Source: G963663315 sp965231905
Lineage (GTDB): Bacteria > Pseudomonadota > Gammaproteobacteria > Arenicellales > Poriferihabitantaceae
Reading direction: 5' to 3'
Assembly: GCA_965231905.1 (NCBI GenBank)
Contig: CBDDOO010000002.1
Span: 1,178,001 to 1,242,000 of the forward strand
Length of the DNA stretch: 64,000 bases
Below, piece by piece: positions 1 to 9,303 of the stretch; positions within the stretch are counted from its first letter, which is position 1; each line of letters begins with the position of its first letter. The translations under genes were made by a program, and so were the position numbers. The notes under the pieces are model-generated. The model saw only the letters and a program-made list of their open reading frames with translations, was not told the origin of the DNA and did not search any database.

Positions 1-3000
1 GGGCGCGACATCGTTTGACGATGCTCGTGTCCGCGATACCCTGGTTTCAATCCACGCGCCCCGTGCGGGGCGCGACGTGCTCCGAAGAGTGGGAAAAGCC
101 TTTTCTGCCTGTTTCAATCCACGCGCCCCGTGCGGGGCGCGACGTCAAGGTCGAGAGAGTCCGGCCTTTGTAACTCCAGGTTTCAATCCACGCGCCCCGT
201 GCGGGGCGCGACCAATCAGGCGCCGCCGTGGTTCTTTGTCATCACGGGTTTCAATCCACGCGCCCCGTGCGGGGCGCGACGTGGATGTTTGCCTCAAATT
301 GGGCGTTCCGTACAGGTTTCAATCCACGCGCCCCGTGCGGGGCGCGACTTCCGTCTCCTCTCTACCATCCGCAAGCGTTCGCGGTTTCAATCCACGCGCC
401 CCGTGCGGGGCGCGACCCAAGAGGAGGATGTCAGAAGCGCAGAAAGGAAAGGTTTCAATCCACGCGCCCCGTGCGGGGCGCGACCCATTCATAGAGGACG
501 CGAGCGTCGATACAGACTGTTTCAATCCACGCGCCCCGTGCGGGGCGCGACCTTTTGTTTCCACCCAGGGGTTATCCGGATACACGTTTCAATCCACGCG
601 CCCCGTGCGGGGCGCGACAGGGTTGGTTAATGTAACAGTTTTCAGAAATTACGTTTCAATCCACGCGCCCCGTGCGGGGCGCGACGGGCGTTGGCTTGCT
701 AAGGAGGATGAGACAGGTTGTTTCAATCCACGCGCCCCGTGCGGGGCGCGACTGGAGACATGGAGTATTTGCCCGAATATTTCCTGGTTTCAATCCACGC
801 GCCCCGTGCGGGGCGCGACTCACGGAAACAAGAGCGGCGGATTTATGGGTTCCGTTTCAATCCACGCGCCCCGTGCGGGGCGCGACAGTTTAGTTCTGTT
901 GTCCGTCTTGTCCTTCCGGGGTTTCAATCCACGCGCCCCGTGCGGGGCGCGACCTTCCAGTTTCAAACGTTCCAGTTTCATATTAACTGTTTCAATCCAC
1001 GCGCCCCGTGCGGGGCGCGACTCGGCCTCTCGTAAAATCGACATAGACTCGGGTTGTTTCAATCCACGCGCCCCGTGCGGGGCGCGACAACTCAACACGA
1101 GGGTCAAGAGTGATAGGACGACGTTTCAATCCACGCGCCCCGTGCGGGGCGCGACAATAGGCCAAGACCTGCAAAGGTCAAAGCGTATGGTTTCAATCCA
1201 CGCGCCCCGTGCGGGGCGCGACACGCGACTGAAAGCGAGTGGACACCACTTGAAAGGTTTCAATCCACGCGCCCCGTGCGGGGCGCGACAAAAATCGAAG
1301 CAAAAGGAACAGGCGGAAGCCGAGTTTCAATCCACGCGCCCCGTGCGGGGCGCGACGGTTTGCCAGTTTCCCCGTAAACGTCTCGTCGCGGTTTCAATCC
1401 ACGCGCCCCGTGCGGGGCGCGACCGAACCCAATGTACCCGTTCCGTCGCCAGGGTTTGTTTCAATCCACGCGCCCCGTGCGGGGCGCGACCGTAACCTCC
1501 TCAAGCTCCTTATCTGTACTCGCCTTGTTTCAATCCACGCGCCCCGTGCGGGGCGCGACGATAACGTACCACCCAAAGCCATTGGTAATCCCGGTTTCAA
1601 TCCACGCGCCCCGTGCGGGGCGCGACGAACCCGGCTCGGAGTAATTGACCGAGCTTGATCGTTTCAATCCACGCGCCCCGTGCGGGGCGCGACCGGTTTG
1701 GCGAGCCGATCAACCCTGACACGACCGGGTTTCAATCCACGCGCCCCGTGCGGGGCGCGACAGGATGTGTTCACCGCAAACAAGCACCATTCCCTAGTTT
1801 CAATCCACGCGCCCCGTGCGGGGCGCGACACTTTCCGGTCTTTGCCCTGCCTACAACGCAAGTTGTTTCAATCCACGCGCCCCGTGCGGGGCGCGACAAA
1901 GAGGAAAATCAAATGAAAATTCTTACAACCAGTTTCAATCCACGCGCCCCGTGCGGGGCGCGACCGAAGCGACGAACGGCCATGGGCGGGTAATCCGTGT
2001 TTCAATCCACGCGCCCCGTGCGGGGCGCGACGTTTCACGATGTCCCTGCAATCCAGTAGACCATCGGGTTTCAATCCACGCGCCCCGTGCGGGGCGCGAC
2101 GTGGTCGGAAAATCAAAGAACCCTGTTTACGATCTGTTTCAATCCACGCGCCCCGTGCGGGGCGCGACCGGATGTGTTCACCGCAAACAAGCACCATTCC
2201 CTAGTTTCAATCCACGCGCCCCGTGCGGGGCGCGACCCTATCCACACAGCGTGATTGCCGACCGATTTCAGTTTCAATCCACGCGCCCCGTGCGGGGCGC
2301 GACACAATGGTTATCCGCGACGGGATGGGACTCACCGGTTTCAATCCACGCGCCCCGTGCGGGGCGCGACTCTCTGTGTCGAGCGCCTGCAGCATATCGG
2401 CGCGGGTTTCAATCCACGCGCCCCGTGCGGGGCGCGACCCCGTCCACGGCAACCAACACCGCCGGGATTGCCACGTTTCAATCCACGCGCCCCGTGCGGG
2501 GCGCGACAACATCTACGAGTAAACGCCGGGGGTTCCGCCTACGTTTCAATCCACGCGCCCCGTGCGGGGCGCGACTCACGGCAACAAGAGCGGCGGATTT
2601 ATGGGTTCGGTTTCAATCCACGCGCCCCGTGCGGGGCGCGACCCCTGCCTACAACGCAAGTTAAAGCGCCCATCGGGTTTCAATCCACGCGCCCCGTGCG
2701 GGGCGCGACGCAGCCGTGTGGCCTTGAAAGATTGGGTTGGCACGTTTCAATCCACGCGCCCCGTGCGGGGCGCGACGACCCGAGCAGACACAGCGGCCGA
2801 GATCGAGCGTGTTTCAATCCACGCGCCCCGTGCGGGGCGCGACCCATGGGGATGGTCACAATTCTAACCAGCGCACCGTTTCAATCCACGCGCCCCGTGC
2901 GGGGCGCGACACTACCCCCTGTTGAATCCGGAGTCATTGGGGGCGTTTCAATCCACGCGCCCCGTGCGGGGCGCGACACGTCATTGAGACGATTTTGCAA

Positions 3001-6000
3001 AACGCCTGGCTCGTTTCAATCCACGCGCCCCGTGCGGGGCGCGACGTGGAACCACCGGCAACGATCAATAGGATTGATAAGTTTCAATCCACGCGCCCCG
3101 TGCGGGGCGCGACACCAATCAAGAGCAGATGCTAGACATGATGCAGCGTTTCAATCCACGCGCCCCGTGCGGGGCGCGACGTGCTCTTGCTGCCAGGCTT
3201 CCTGTCGAATTACAGTTTCAATCCACGCGCCCCGTGCGGGGCGCGACTATCTTCAATACATTAACTGTAGAGGCGAAACATGTTTCAATCCACGCGCCCC
3301 GTGCGGGGCGCGACTTTGGGATTCTGTATGGCTAGGTTCCTTTCTCCTAGTTTCAATCCACGCGCCCCGTGCGGGGCGCGACGATACTCCGGGTTGGATT
3401 TCTCCCAAACGAGCCGCGTTTCAATCCACGCGCCCCGTGCGGGGCGCGACCAAACCTTGCCCTCCGTCCAGCTTGGGTATAGCCGTTTCAATCCACGCGC
3501 CCCGTGCGGGGCGCGACACAGGCTAAAAATAGCCTCGTCATGCACGACCAGGGTTTCAATCCACGCGCCCCGTGCGGGGCGCGACCAAGGTCCGTAAATC
3601 CTCGAGCCGACGCTGCAGTGTTTCAATCCACGCGCCCCGTGCGGGGCGCGACCGGTGGAGGGCGTGCTGCCGGCACGGGCGAGCGCGTTTCAATCCACGC
3701 GCCCCGTGCGGGGCGCGACTGTCCGGGCTTCCAGCGCTCACCGGCCACGGTGGGTTTCAATCCACGCGCCCCGTGCGGGGCGCGACCCTCCCGGATAACC
3801 GCGCCGGACTCCACCATCCCACGTTTCAATCCACGCGCCCCGTGCGGGGCGCGACATGCAGATTGGCAGCTTATTGACAGCGTTAAGTCTGTTTCAATCC
3901 ACGCGCCCCGTGCGGGGCGCGACTTCCCGTAGCGATGACATACCCACTTCGACACGGAGTTTCAATCCACGCGCCCCGTGCGGGGCGCGACGTACAACAA
4001 ATGAGTTACTTTACTGACGACGAGCAGTTTCAATCCACGCGCCCCGTGCGGGGCGCGACTTTTGATGATGCACGCCCACCACAAGAGCAGCCGGTTTCAA
4101 TCCACGCGCCCCGTGCGGGGCGCGACCAGGAGATACTGGCTTCCAGGTCGATACAGCACCGGTTTCAATCCACGCGCCCCGTGCGGGGCGCGACTAACAA
4201 AGGATACCTCCATCAGTTCGATTTTCTGGTTTCAATCCACGCGCCCCGTGCGGGGCGCGACCGTCGTGATACTGGTTCTCTGGTTCGACTGTATAGGTTT
4301 CAATCCACGCGCCCCGTGCGGGGCGCGACCCATGTACCCTTGCTGTTGGTATTAGGTTGATGGTGTTTCAATCCACGCGCCCCGTGCGGGGCGCGACATG
4401 TAATTCATTGGTCGCCCCCCTCTAAGGTTGAGTTTCAATCCACGCGCCCCGTGCGGGGCGCGACCTGCGTTCTATTATCGGCTTTGTCCTTCCGGGGAAA
4501 GTTTCAATCCACGCGCCCCGTGCGGGGCGCGACCATACGCCGCCCCCCCGCCTGTCGGATACACTAGGTTTCAATCCACGCGCCCCGTGCGGGGCGCGAC
4601 CGTCGAGGGATTGACCGATGTACCTGTACGGCGTGTTTCAATCCACGCGCCCCGTGCGGGGCGCGACTCGTATGCGCCCCGATCACTATATGTTGGTCCG
4701 GGTTTCAATCCACGCGCCCCGTGCGGGGCGCGACTATGATCAAATCTGGTCGTGATGGGCAATTTATGGTTTCAATCCACGCGCCCCGTGCGGGGCGCGA
4801 CCCGCCAACCTTTTTCTGCTGTTGTCAAATTGAGAGTTTCAATCCACGCGCCCCGTGCGGGGCGCGACGGTGTTGATGTTGATTCTCTTGGTTTTAACAA
4901 AATGTTTCAATCCACGCGCCCCGTGCGGGGCGCGACCGGCTTCTCCGGATTGTTTAATTTGCTATCGGGCGTTTCAATCCACGCGCCCCGTGCGGGGCGC
5001 GACGCCGAAGCTCCCGCACAACCCGTCCCATGACGGCGTTTCAATCCACGCGCCCCGTGCGGGGCGCGACCCAGATATAACCACCGGATTTGACCATTTA
5101 CTAGATGTTTCAATCCACGCGCCCCGTGCGGGGCGCGACCTGATCGCTGTCAGCATCGCGATTGTCTCTTCGGAGTTTCAATCCACGCGCCCCGTGCGGG
5201 GCGCGACCTTCATGCCGGTTCCCGGAATCCGGCGCGGTCGTGTTTCAATCCACGCGCCCCGTGCGGGGCGCGACCGCTCTGTTGTGCTACCTCGGCAAAT
5301 GTGGACATGTTTCAATCCACGCGCCCCGTGCGGGGCGCGACGTTAGATTACCGGCTTGTCATTCCGGATTGCCCGGTTTCAATCCACGCGCCCCGTGCGG
5401 GGCGCGACCTCCGCAATACAATCCAGAGGAAAATAAAATGTCGTTTCAATCCACGCGCCCCGTGCGGGGCGCGACAGGCGCGTGGCCATGTCTTTGCTAA
5501 TCACAGAGCAGTTTCAATCCACGCGCCCCGTGCGGGGCGCGACTATTACCTTCATGCCAACAATAAGGGGGGCCTGCGTTTCAATCCACGCGCCCCGTGC
5601 GGGGCGCGACTAATTTCTACGCCGTTCATGGTGGGCGCTAGTCCTGTTTCAATCCACGCGCCCCGTGCGGGGCGCGACGGGGCAACATCCACCCTGACGC
5701 AACCCTGACCGCTGTTTCAATCCACGCGCCCCGTGCGGGGCGCGACTTACCGGCTGTCAACCGGGTTCCCGGTTGTGGATTGTTTCAATCCACGCGCCCC
5801 GTGCGGGGCGCGACTATCTGGTAAGCTCTAGGTTCAATGATTAACCGATGTTTCAATCCACGCGCCCCGTGCGGGGCGCGACCTGACCCTGACTCAGTGC
5901 CGCAAGCTGGCGGACCTGTTTCAATCCACGCGCCCCGTGCGGGGCGCGACCCGTTGTCCCTGTTGTACAAATCTTTGAGAAAAGTGTTTCAATCCACGCG

Positions 6001-6220
6001 CCCCGTGCGGGGCGCGACGCAGATACCCCTTCCAAAATGGTGGATGTCGCCCTGTTTCAATCCACGCGCCCCGTGCGGGGCGCGACTTAATGGACAACCC
6101 GGACATGAGTCAACAACCTAGTTTCAATCCACGCGCCCCGTGCGGGGCGCGACGGTTGACATGGTGGCCGGGTAGCGTGTTCTCTACGTTTCAATCCACG
6201 CGCCCCGTGCGGGGCGCGAC
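1..6220 (-). CRISPR. Type I-C CRISPR array, 92 full repeats, open at left edge
   Basis: Ninety-two full 33-bp repeats, by my count, start every 67-69 bp from base 44 to base 6188. Bases 1-9 are the end of one more repeat, so the array continues outside the window. Read on the minus strand, each repeat starts GTCGCGCC and ends GGATTGAAAC, as in type I-C. An 8-bp G+C stem (CGCGCCCC/GGGGCGCG) closes a GCAC loop, the hairpin expected for Cas5c cleavage. I saw no degenerate repeat. Spacers are 34-36 bp. Orientation follows from the adjacent leader and cas operon: transcription runs leftward, so spacers near 6.2 kb are the newest. The array reads as open frame on both strands because the repeat lacks stops; those frames are not genes. 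Confidence 0.99.
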
Positions 6221-6394
6221 CTCATTATTGTAGCTCTTTGATTTTGAAGATAAAAGAAGCCGCTGAACGCTAACTGACAACTTTCTGTCTTATTTTTCAA
6301 AGAACTATCGACTAATTTCAACTATGTTTTAAAAGAACAAGTACTTGGTGCACCGCTAACCAATCAGCATTTTGTGGTAACCAAGGGTTAGCGT
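6221..6394 (-). promoter_or_regulatory. CRISPR leader between cas2 and first repeat
   Basis: This 174-bp segment lies between the stop of cas2 and the leader-proximal repeat. It is clearly richer in A and T than the array or the host genes, as CRISPR leaders usually are. By family knowledge it should hold the array promoter and the integration signals for Cas1-Cas2. I could not assign a convincing -35/-10 pair. The motif CGCTAAC occurs twice on the plus strand (near 6270 and 6354) and once inverted (6386-6393). Confidence 0.8.
6354..6393. repeat. Inverted repeat abutting the cas2 stop codon
   Basis: CGCTAACC at 6354-6361 and its exact complement GGTTAGCG at 6386-6393 enclose 24 bp. The right arm ends one base before the cas2 stop codon. 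No run of T follows in the cas2 direction, so it is not a classic intrinsic terminator. It could separate cas2 transcription from array transcription or be a protein-binding site in the leader. Confidence 0.5.
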
Positions 6395-6688
6395 TTAGAA
6401 TAAAAGGGCATCGGTTGCGACATCCTGGACTTGTTTGGCCCCGAAGTGTTCGACTCTTTGACGCCCTTTTTTCCCAAGCAGGTAGAATCGAATACTATCC
6501 TCTTCTGCATCGTAGATTTTGAACAATTCATCTTTCAAAAACTCAAACTGTGCGGGGTTGACCTCACATTCAAACACTGAGTTTTGCACTCTCACCCCAA
6601 AATCCTGGCATATTTTGGCTATATTCCTCAAACGTCTTGGACCGCCATCACCAATCACACTAACATCATAAGTAACTAATACTAACAT
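6395..6688 (-). CDS. cas2: CRISPR-associated protein Cas2
   Basis: Cas2 dimerises between two Cas1 dimers to form the complex that inserts new spacers at the leader end of the array. The 97-residue product has the normal length and begins MLVLVTYDV, the ferredoxin-like first strand with the conserved early Asp. The central RVQNSVFEC strand is also typical of the family. It is the last cas gene, starts one base after the cas1 stop, and lies next to the leader, as in other type I-C loci. Confidence 0.97.
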   Translation of the reverse strand: MLVLVTYDVSVIGDGGPRRLRNIAKICQDFGVRVQNSVFECEVNPAQFEFLKDELFKIYDAEEDSIRFYLLGKKGRQRVEHFGAKQVQDVATDALLF

Positions 6689-6689
6689 T

Positions 6690-7706
6690 TCATTTCACTA
6701 AAAACGGTGTGTAGTATTTCGTGTCGCCGCGAATGTGTCTGGCCAGCAACATGGCCTGGCAATGCGGAAGTAATCCAATCGGTACCTGTTCTTTCAGATA
6801 CGGGTGGAACACTTCTTTTTGTTTGCGCTCCTGATGAATGACGAGAAACTGTTTGCGCGCTTCATCGGTCAGCCGAACGGCGCCACTCCCTTCATTGACA
6901 AAATCCTTTGGTCTGAACTGTTTCCGGTTAATCAGTGTTAATACGAACCGCTCTGACCAGTAAGAACGAAACTCTTCCAACAGATCCAAAGCAAGTCCGG
7001 GTCTGCCGGGTCTGTCCTTGTGCAGGAAGCCCACATAGGGATCTAAACCAACACCCGCCAGAGCGGATACACACTCTTGTGTAATCAGTGAATAAGAAAA
7101 TGACAGTAGCGCATTCACGGGGTCCGTAGGCGGTCTTCTGACTCTACCATTGAAGGTAAATTCATCGGAGCGAATAAGGACATTAAATACGCCAAAATAA
7201 TTTGCGGCGGCCTCGCCCTCCAGACCTCTCGCTTTATCAACATCATTGGTTATTTTGCAGTTTCTTATGGTAGCGGCCAATTGTTTGACAACCACTGATA
7301 TTGCTTGATTTTCACCATGATTGCGGATTTCCCTTTGCAGTACCGCACGCGCATTCGCTACTTTAGCCATGATCACCAGTCTGGCTATGGCTGCTGATTT
7401 TTCGTCACTGTCCGCCCACCGAAACTGCTCACGACGAAGTAAGACGTTGCCAACCGGCTTGCCAGCAATCCGACATAAATATCGCCCGTACTCAGTGTAG
7501 AACGTCAGGTTGACATTTTTTTCAGCACAAAACCCCATCAGGAACGGTGATACCATCACATTACCGAAGCAAACAATATTTCCGATATTGTGAATGGGAA
7601 GCTGTCCGAGTTTTTTGCCCTCGTGTTTTACTACAATGGTTTCACGTTCTTTGTGCAGATAGGTTTCCTGTCGATTAATGTACAGACTATTCAGTAACTT
7701 CTTCAT
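6690..7706 (-). CDS. cas1: CRISPR-associated endonuclease Cas1, type I-C
   Basis: Cas1 is the metal-dependent integrase of spacer acquisition. The 338-residue frame starting MKKLLNSLYI carries the family landmarks: an acidic LEGEAAANYF segment in the middle and GFLHKDRPGRPGLALDLLEEFR-type sequence further on, holding the conserved His and Asp/Glu metal ligands. A longer in-frame start at 7796 would add 30 residues and overlap cas4 by about 85 bp. The ATG at 7706 lies four bases after the cas4 stop and matches the usual N-terminus, so I chose it. No inactivating change is visible. Confidence 0.96.
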   Translation of the reverse strand: MKKLLNSLYINRQETYLHKERETIVVKHEGKKLGQLPIHNIGNIVCFGNVMVSPFLMGFCAEKNVNLTFYTEYGRYLCRIAGKPVGNVLLRREQFRWADSDEKSAAIARLVIMAKVANARAVLQREIRNHGENQAISVVVKQLAATIRNCKITNDVDKARGLEGEAAANYFGVFNVLIRSDEFTFNGRVRRPPTDPVNALLSFSYSLITQECVSALAGVGLDPYVGFLHKDRPGRPGLALDLLEEFRSYWSERFVLTLINRKQFRPKDFVNEGSGAVRLTDEARKQFLVIHQERKQKEVFHPYLKEQVPIGLLPHCQAMLLARHIRGDTKYYTPFLVK

Positions 7707-7710
7707 CCCT

Positions 7711-8325
7711 TTAGTCACCGATAGCGTCGATATAACGCGCCGACCAATCCTGTTTGAACGTATTTGGCTGGCATAAGCCATACAGCGAACAACCATGACA
7801 GCGTTTCCTGTTTGTCGTCGGTGGCGGTGTCTTGCCTGATTCGCGCACTGTTGAAGCCTGATCTATGATGGAGATGGTTTCGCTCCGTAACGCATGATCA
7901 ATTAATACCGGCTCACGTTTGCGGACTTCCCAATACCATACCGCGCCCTCATTAACGGTAGTATCCCGCATTTCTTCTATACACAGGGCTTGAGCGCATA
8001 GTTGCACACGGTCCCAGTGTTCGACTTTTGGCTTTCCGCGCTTATATTCGACAGGAAAATATTGCTTGTCCCGTTTTCCATGTATTTCCAGCAAATCCAT
8101 TTTTCCCTGGATGCGATACTGATCAGACTGAATCAAAACACTGCGTTCGTACCGGGTATTGCCGCGCTGCTCTATCTCGTACGTATCAACCCGTTTGTGC
8201 AAAATACGACCTTCGGCAGTGAACCGGTTCTCATCCCACACCTGCTCAACATGGATTAACGCGAACTGTCTTGGGCAATAGGCATAGTGTTGCAGGGAGG
8301 AGATAGCAAGATAATTGTTAGTCAA
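7711..8325 (-). CDS. cas4: CRISPR-associated exonuclease Cas4, type I-C
   Basis: Cas4 works with Cas1-Cas2 to select and trim PAM-containing prespacers. The 204-residue product has the iron-sulfur cysteines, one in HYAYCPRQ near the N-terminus and a C-terminal cluster CHGCSLYGLC. It also has RecB-like nuclease motifs (GRILH, GKMDLLE, VEYKRGKP). The predicted start is TTG. The 115 bp between cas7c and this gene form the largest gap inside the operon, and a 24-codon ORF in another frame ends just inside cas4. Confidence 0.96.
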   Translation of the reverse strand: MTNNYLAISSLQHYAYCPRQFALIHVEQVWDENRFTAEGRILHKRVDTYEIEQRGNTRYERSVLIQSDQYRIQGKMDLLEIHGKRDKQYFPVEYKRGKPKVEHWDRVQLCAQALCIEEMRDTTVNEGAVWYWEVRKREPVLIDHALRSETISIIDQASTVRESGKTPPPTTNRKRCHGCSLYGLCQPNTFKQDWSARYIDAIGD

Positions 8326-8440
8326 GGCTTGATATTTGGTTCATTTTCTTGATCATGGTGACCCAGAGCTTTGATAAAGCTGTCCCTTTCATCAATAGAA
8401 AATTCGAATCATAGCTCCAGCAAGTGCAGGCCGCATGTTT

Positions 8441-9301
8441 CTAGTGAATTCTCTGAATTAGTTCCACGCCTCCGGGCATAGATTCTTCGTCTACCGAAGT
8501 CTGGTAATCACTAAAATCTCTCGGTGGCTTTGACCCGTCTATCAATTCCGATTTAACTCTAGCGAGTAAACTATGTGCATGAGCATTACCGAGTTTGCTT
8601 TCATGCTTGAAGACATAGAGACCACGGGCATTCATTTCGCCACGGGCGGCGGAGCGGTCGTGTTCAAACATGTTTTCCAGCGCTTCCCAGAATAATTCCA
8701 GATCATCTTCATTAAATCCGGTTTGAGCCGATAAATGTGCAGAGATAAAGCCGTGGCAACGATATAAACCATAAGGAACTGTCGCCTTGCGGCCCATTGT
8801 GCGGTTGTCGCCGGATTGTTTTTCTGCTTCGGCCTCGGTTGCAACTGCCATACGGGTGATTGAATGTTCTTGTGCAAAGATAGGATCGATTGAACGTGAG
8901 AAAGTCAATTGAATGGGGCCTCGTACCTGTCCAGCATTATTGCCGGTACTCATGACAGCGCCGAAAGTACGGATGTCGTAGTATTTTTGGCACATCCAGG
9001 TTCGCGCAGCCGCTGTCTTTTCACCTTTTTCCTTGGTTCTAACTTCCTCTTGCTGGTGAGCCTCGTTAATTAAATTGTTAAGAACGGCTTTTTCCTTGAT
9101 AAATATATTACAGTTCGGGTTATCCACTTGTGTCATTTCCACGAAATTACGCACCTTGCGTTTCAAGCAAACATCTGTCGTCAACCCTTGTCCTGTTTCC
9201 GGGTCTACACGTGGCATATTGCCGGCATCCGGGTCACCGTTTGGATTGCCATCTTTAACATCAAATAAATAAACAAAATCGTAACGATTATTAATACTCA
9301 C
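8441..9301 (-). CDS. cas7: Cascade backbone protein Cas7c (Csd2)
   Basis: Cas7c polymerises along the spacer part of crRNA to form the backbone of the type I-C surveillance complex. The 286-residue product begins with the family segment YLFDVKDGNPNGDPDAG, followed by a DPETGQGLTTDVCLKRKVRN-type RNA-binding region. Length and order are normal. Two bases separate it from the cas8c stop, so the two are probably co-translated. The sequence is intact. Confidence 0.97.
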   Translation of the reverse strand: MSINNRYDFVYLFDVKDGNPNGDPDAGNMPRVDPETGQGLTTDVCLKRKVRNFVEMTQVDNPNCNIFIKEKAVLNNLINEAHQQEEVRTKEKGEKTAAARTWMCQKYYDIRTFGAVMSTGNNAGQVRGPIQLTFSRSIDPIFAQEHSITRMAVATEAEAEKQSGDNRTMGRKATVPYGLYRCHGFISAHLSAQTGFNEDDLELFWEALENMFEHDRSAARGEMNARGLYVFKHESKLGNAHAHSLLARVKSELIDGSKPPRDFSDYQTSVDEESMPGGVELIQRIH

Positions 9302-9303
9302 TA

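Noticed and set aside
5341..5781. Spacers near 5342 and 5747 sharing TTACCGGCT and GTCA as overlapping protospacers
   Set aside because: The match needs an indel and several mismatches; it is too weak to claim a shared target.
5830..5840. GGTTCAATGA inside a spacer as a degenerate repeat
   Set aside because: It shares only a short string with the repeat start and the surrounding spacing is regular without it.
77..6121. Many overlapping open frames with repeated FNPRAPCGAR, FQSTRPVRGAT or SRPARGAWIET motifs
   Set aside because: They are translations of the CRISPR repeat in different frames. The repeat has no stop codon, so long frames appear by chance; no real gene is present.
7707..7796. 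Longer Cas1 start overlapping cas4
   Set aside because: The extra 30 residues do not resemble Cas1, and the internal ATG lies four bases after the cas4 stop and gives the normal length.
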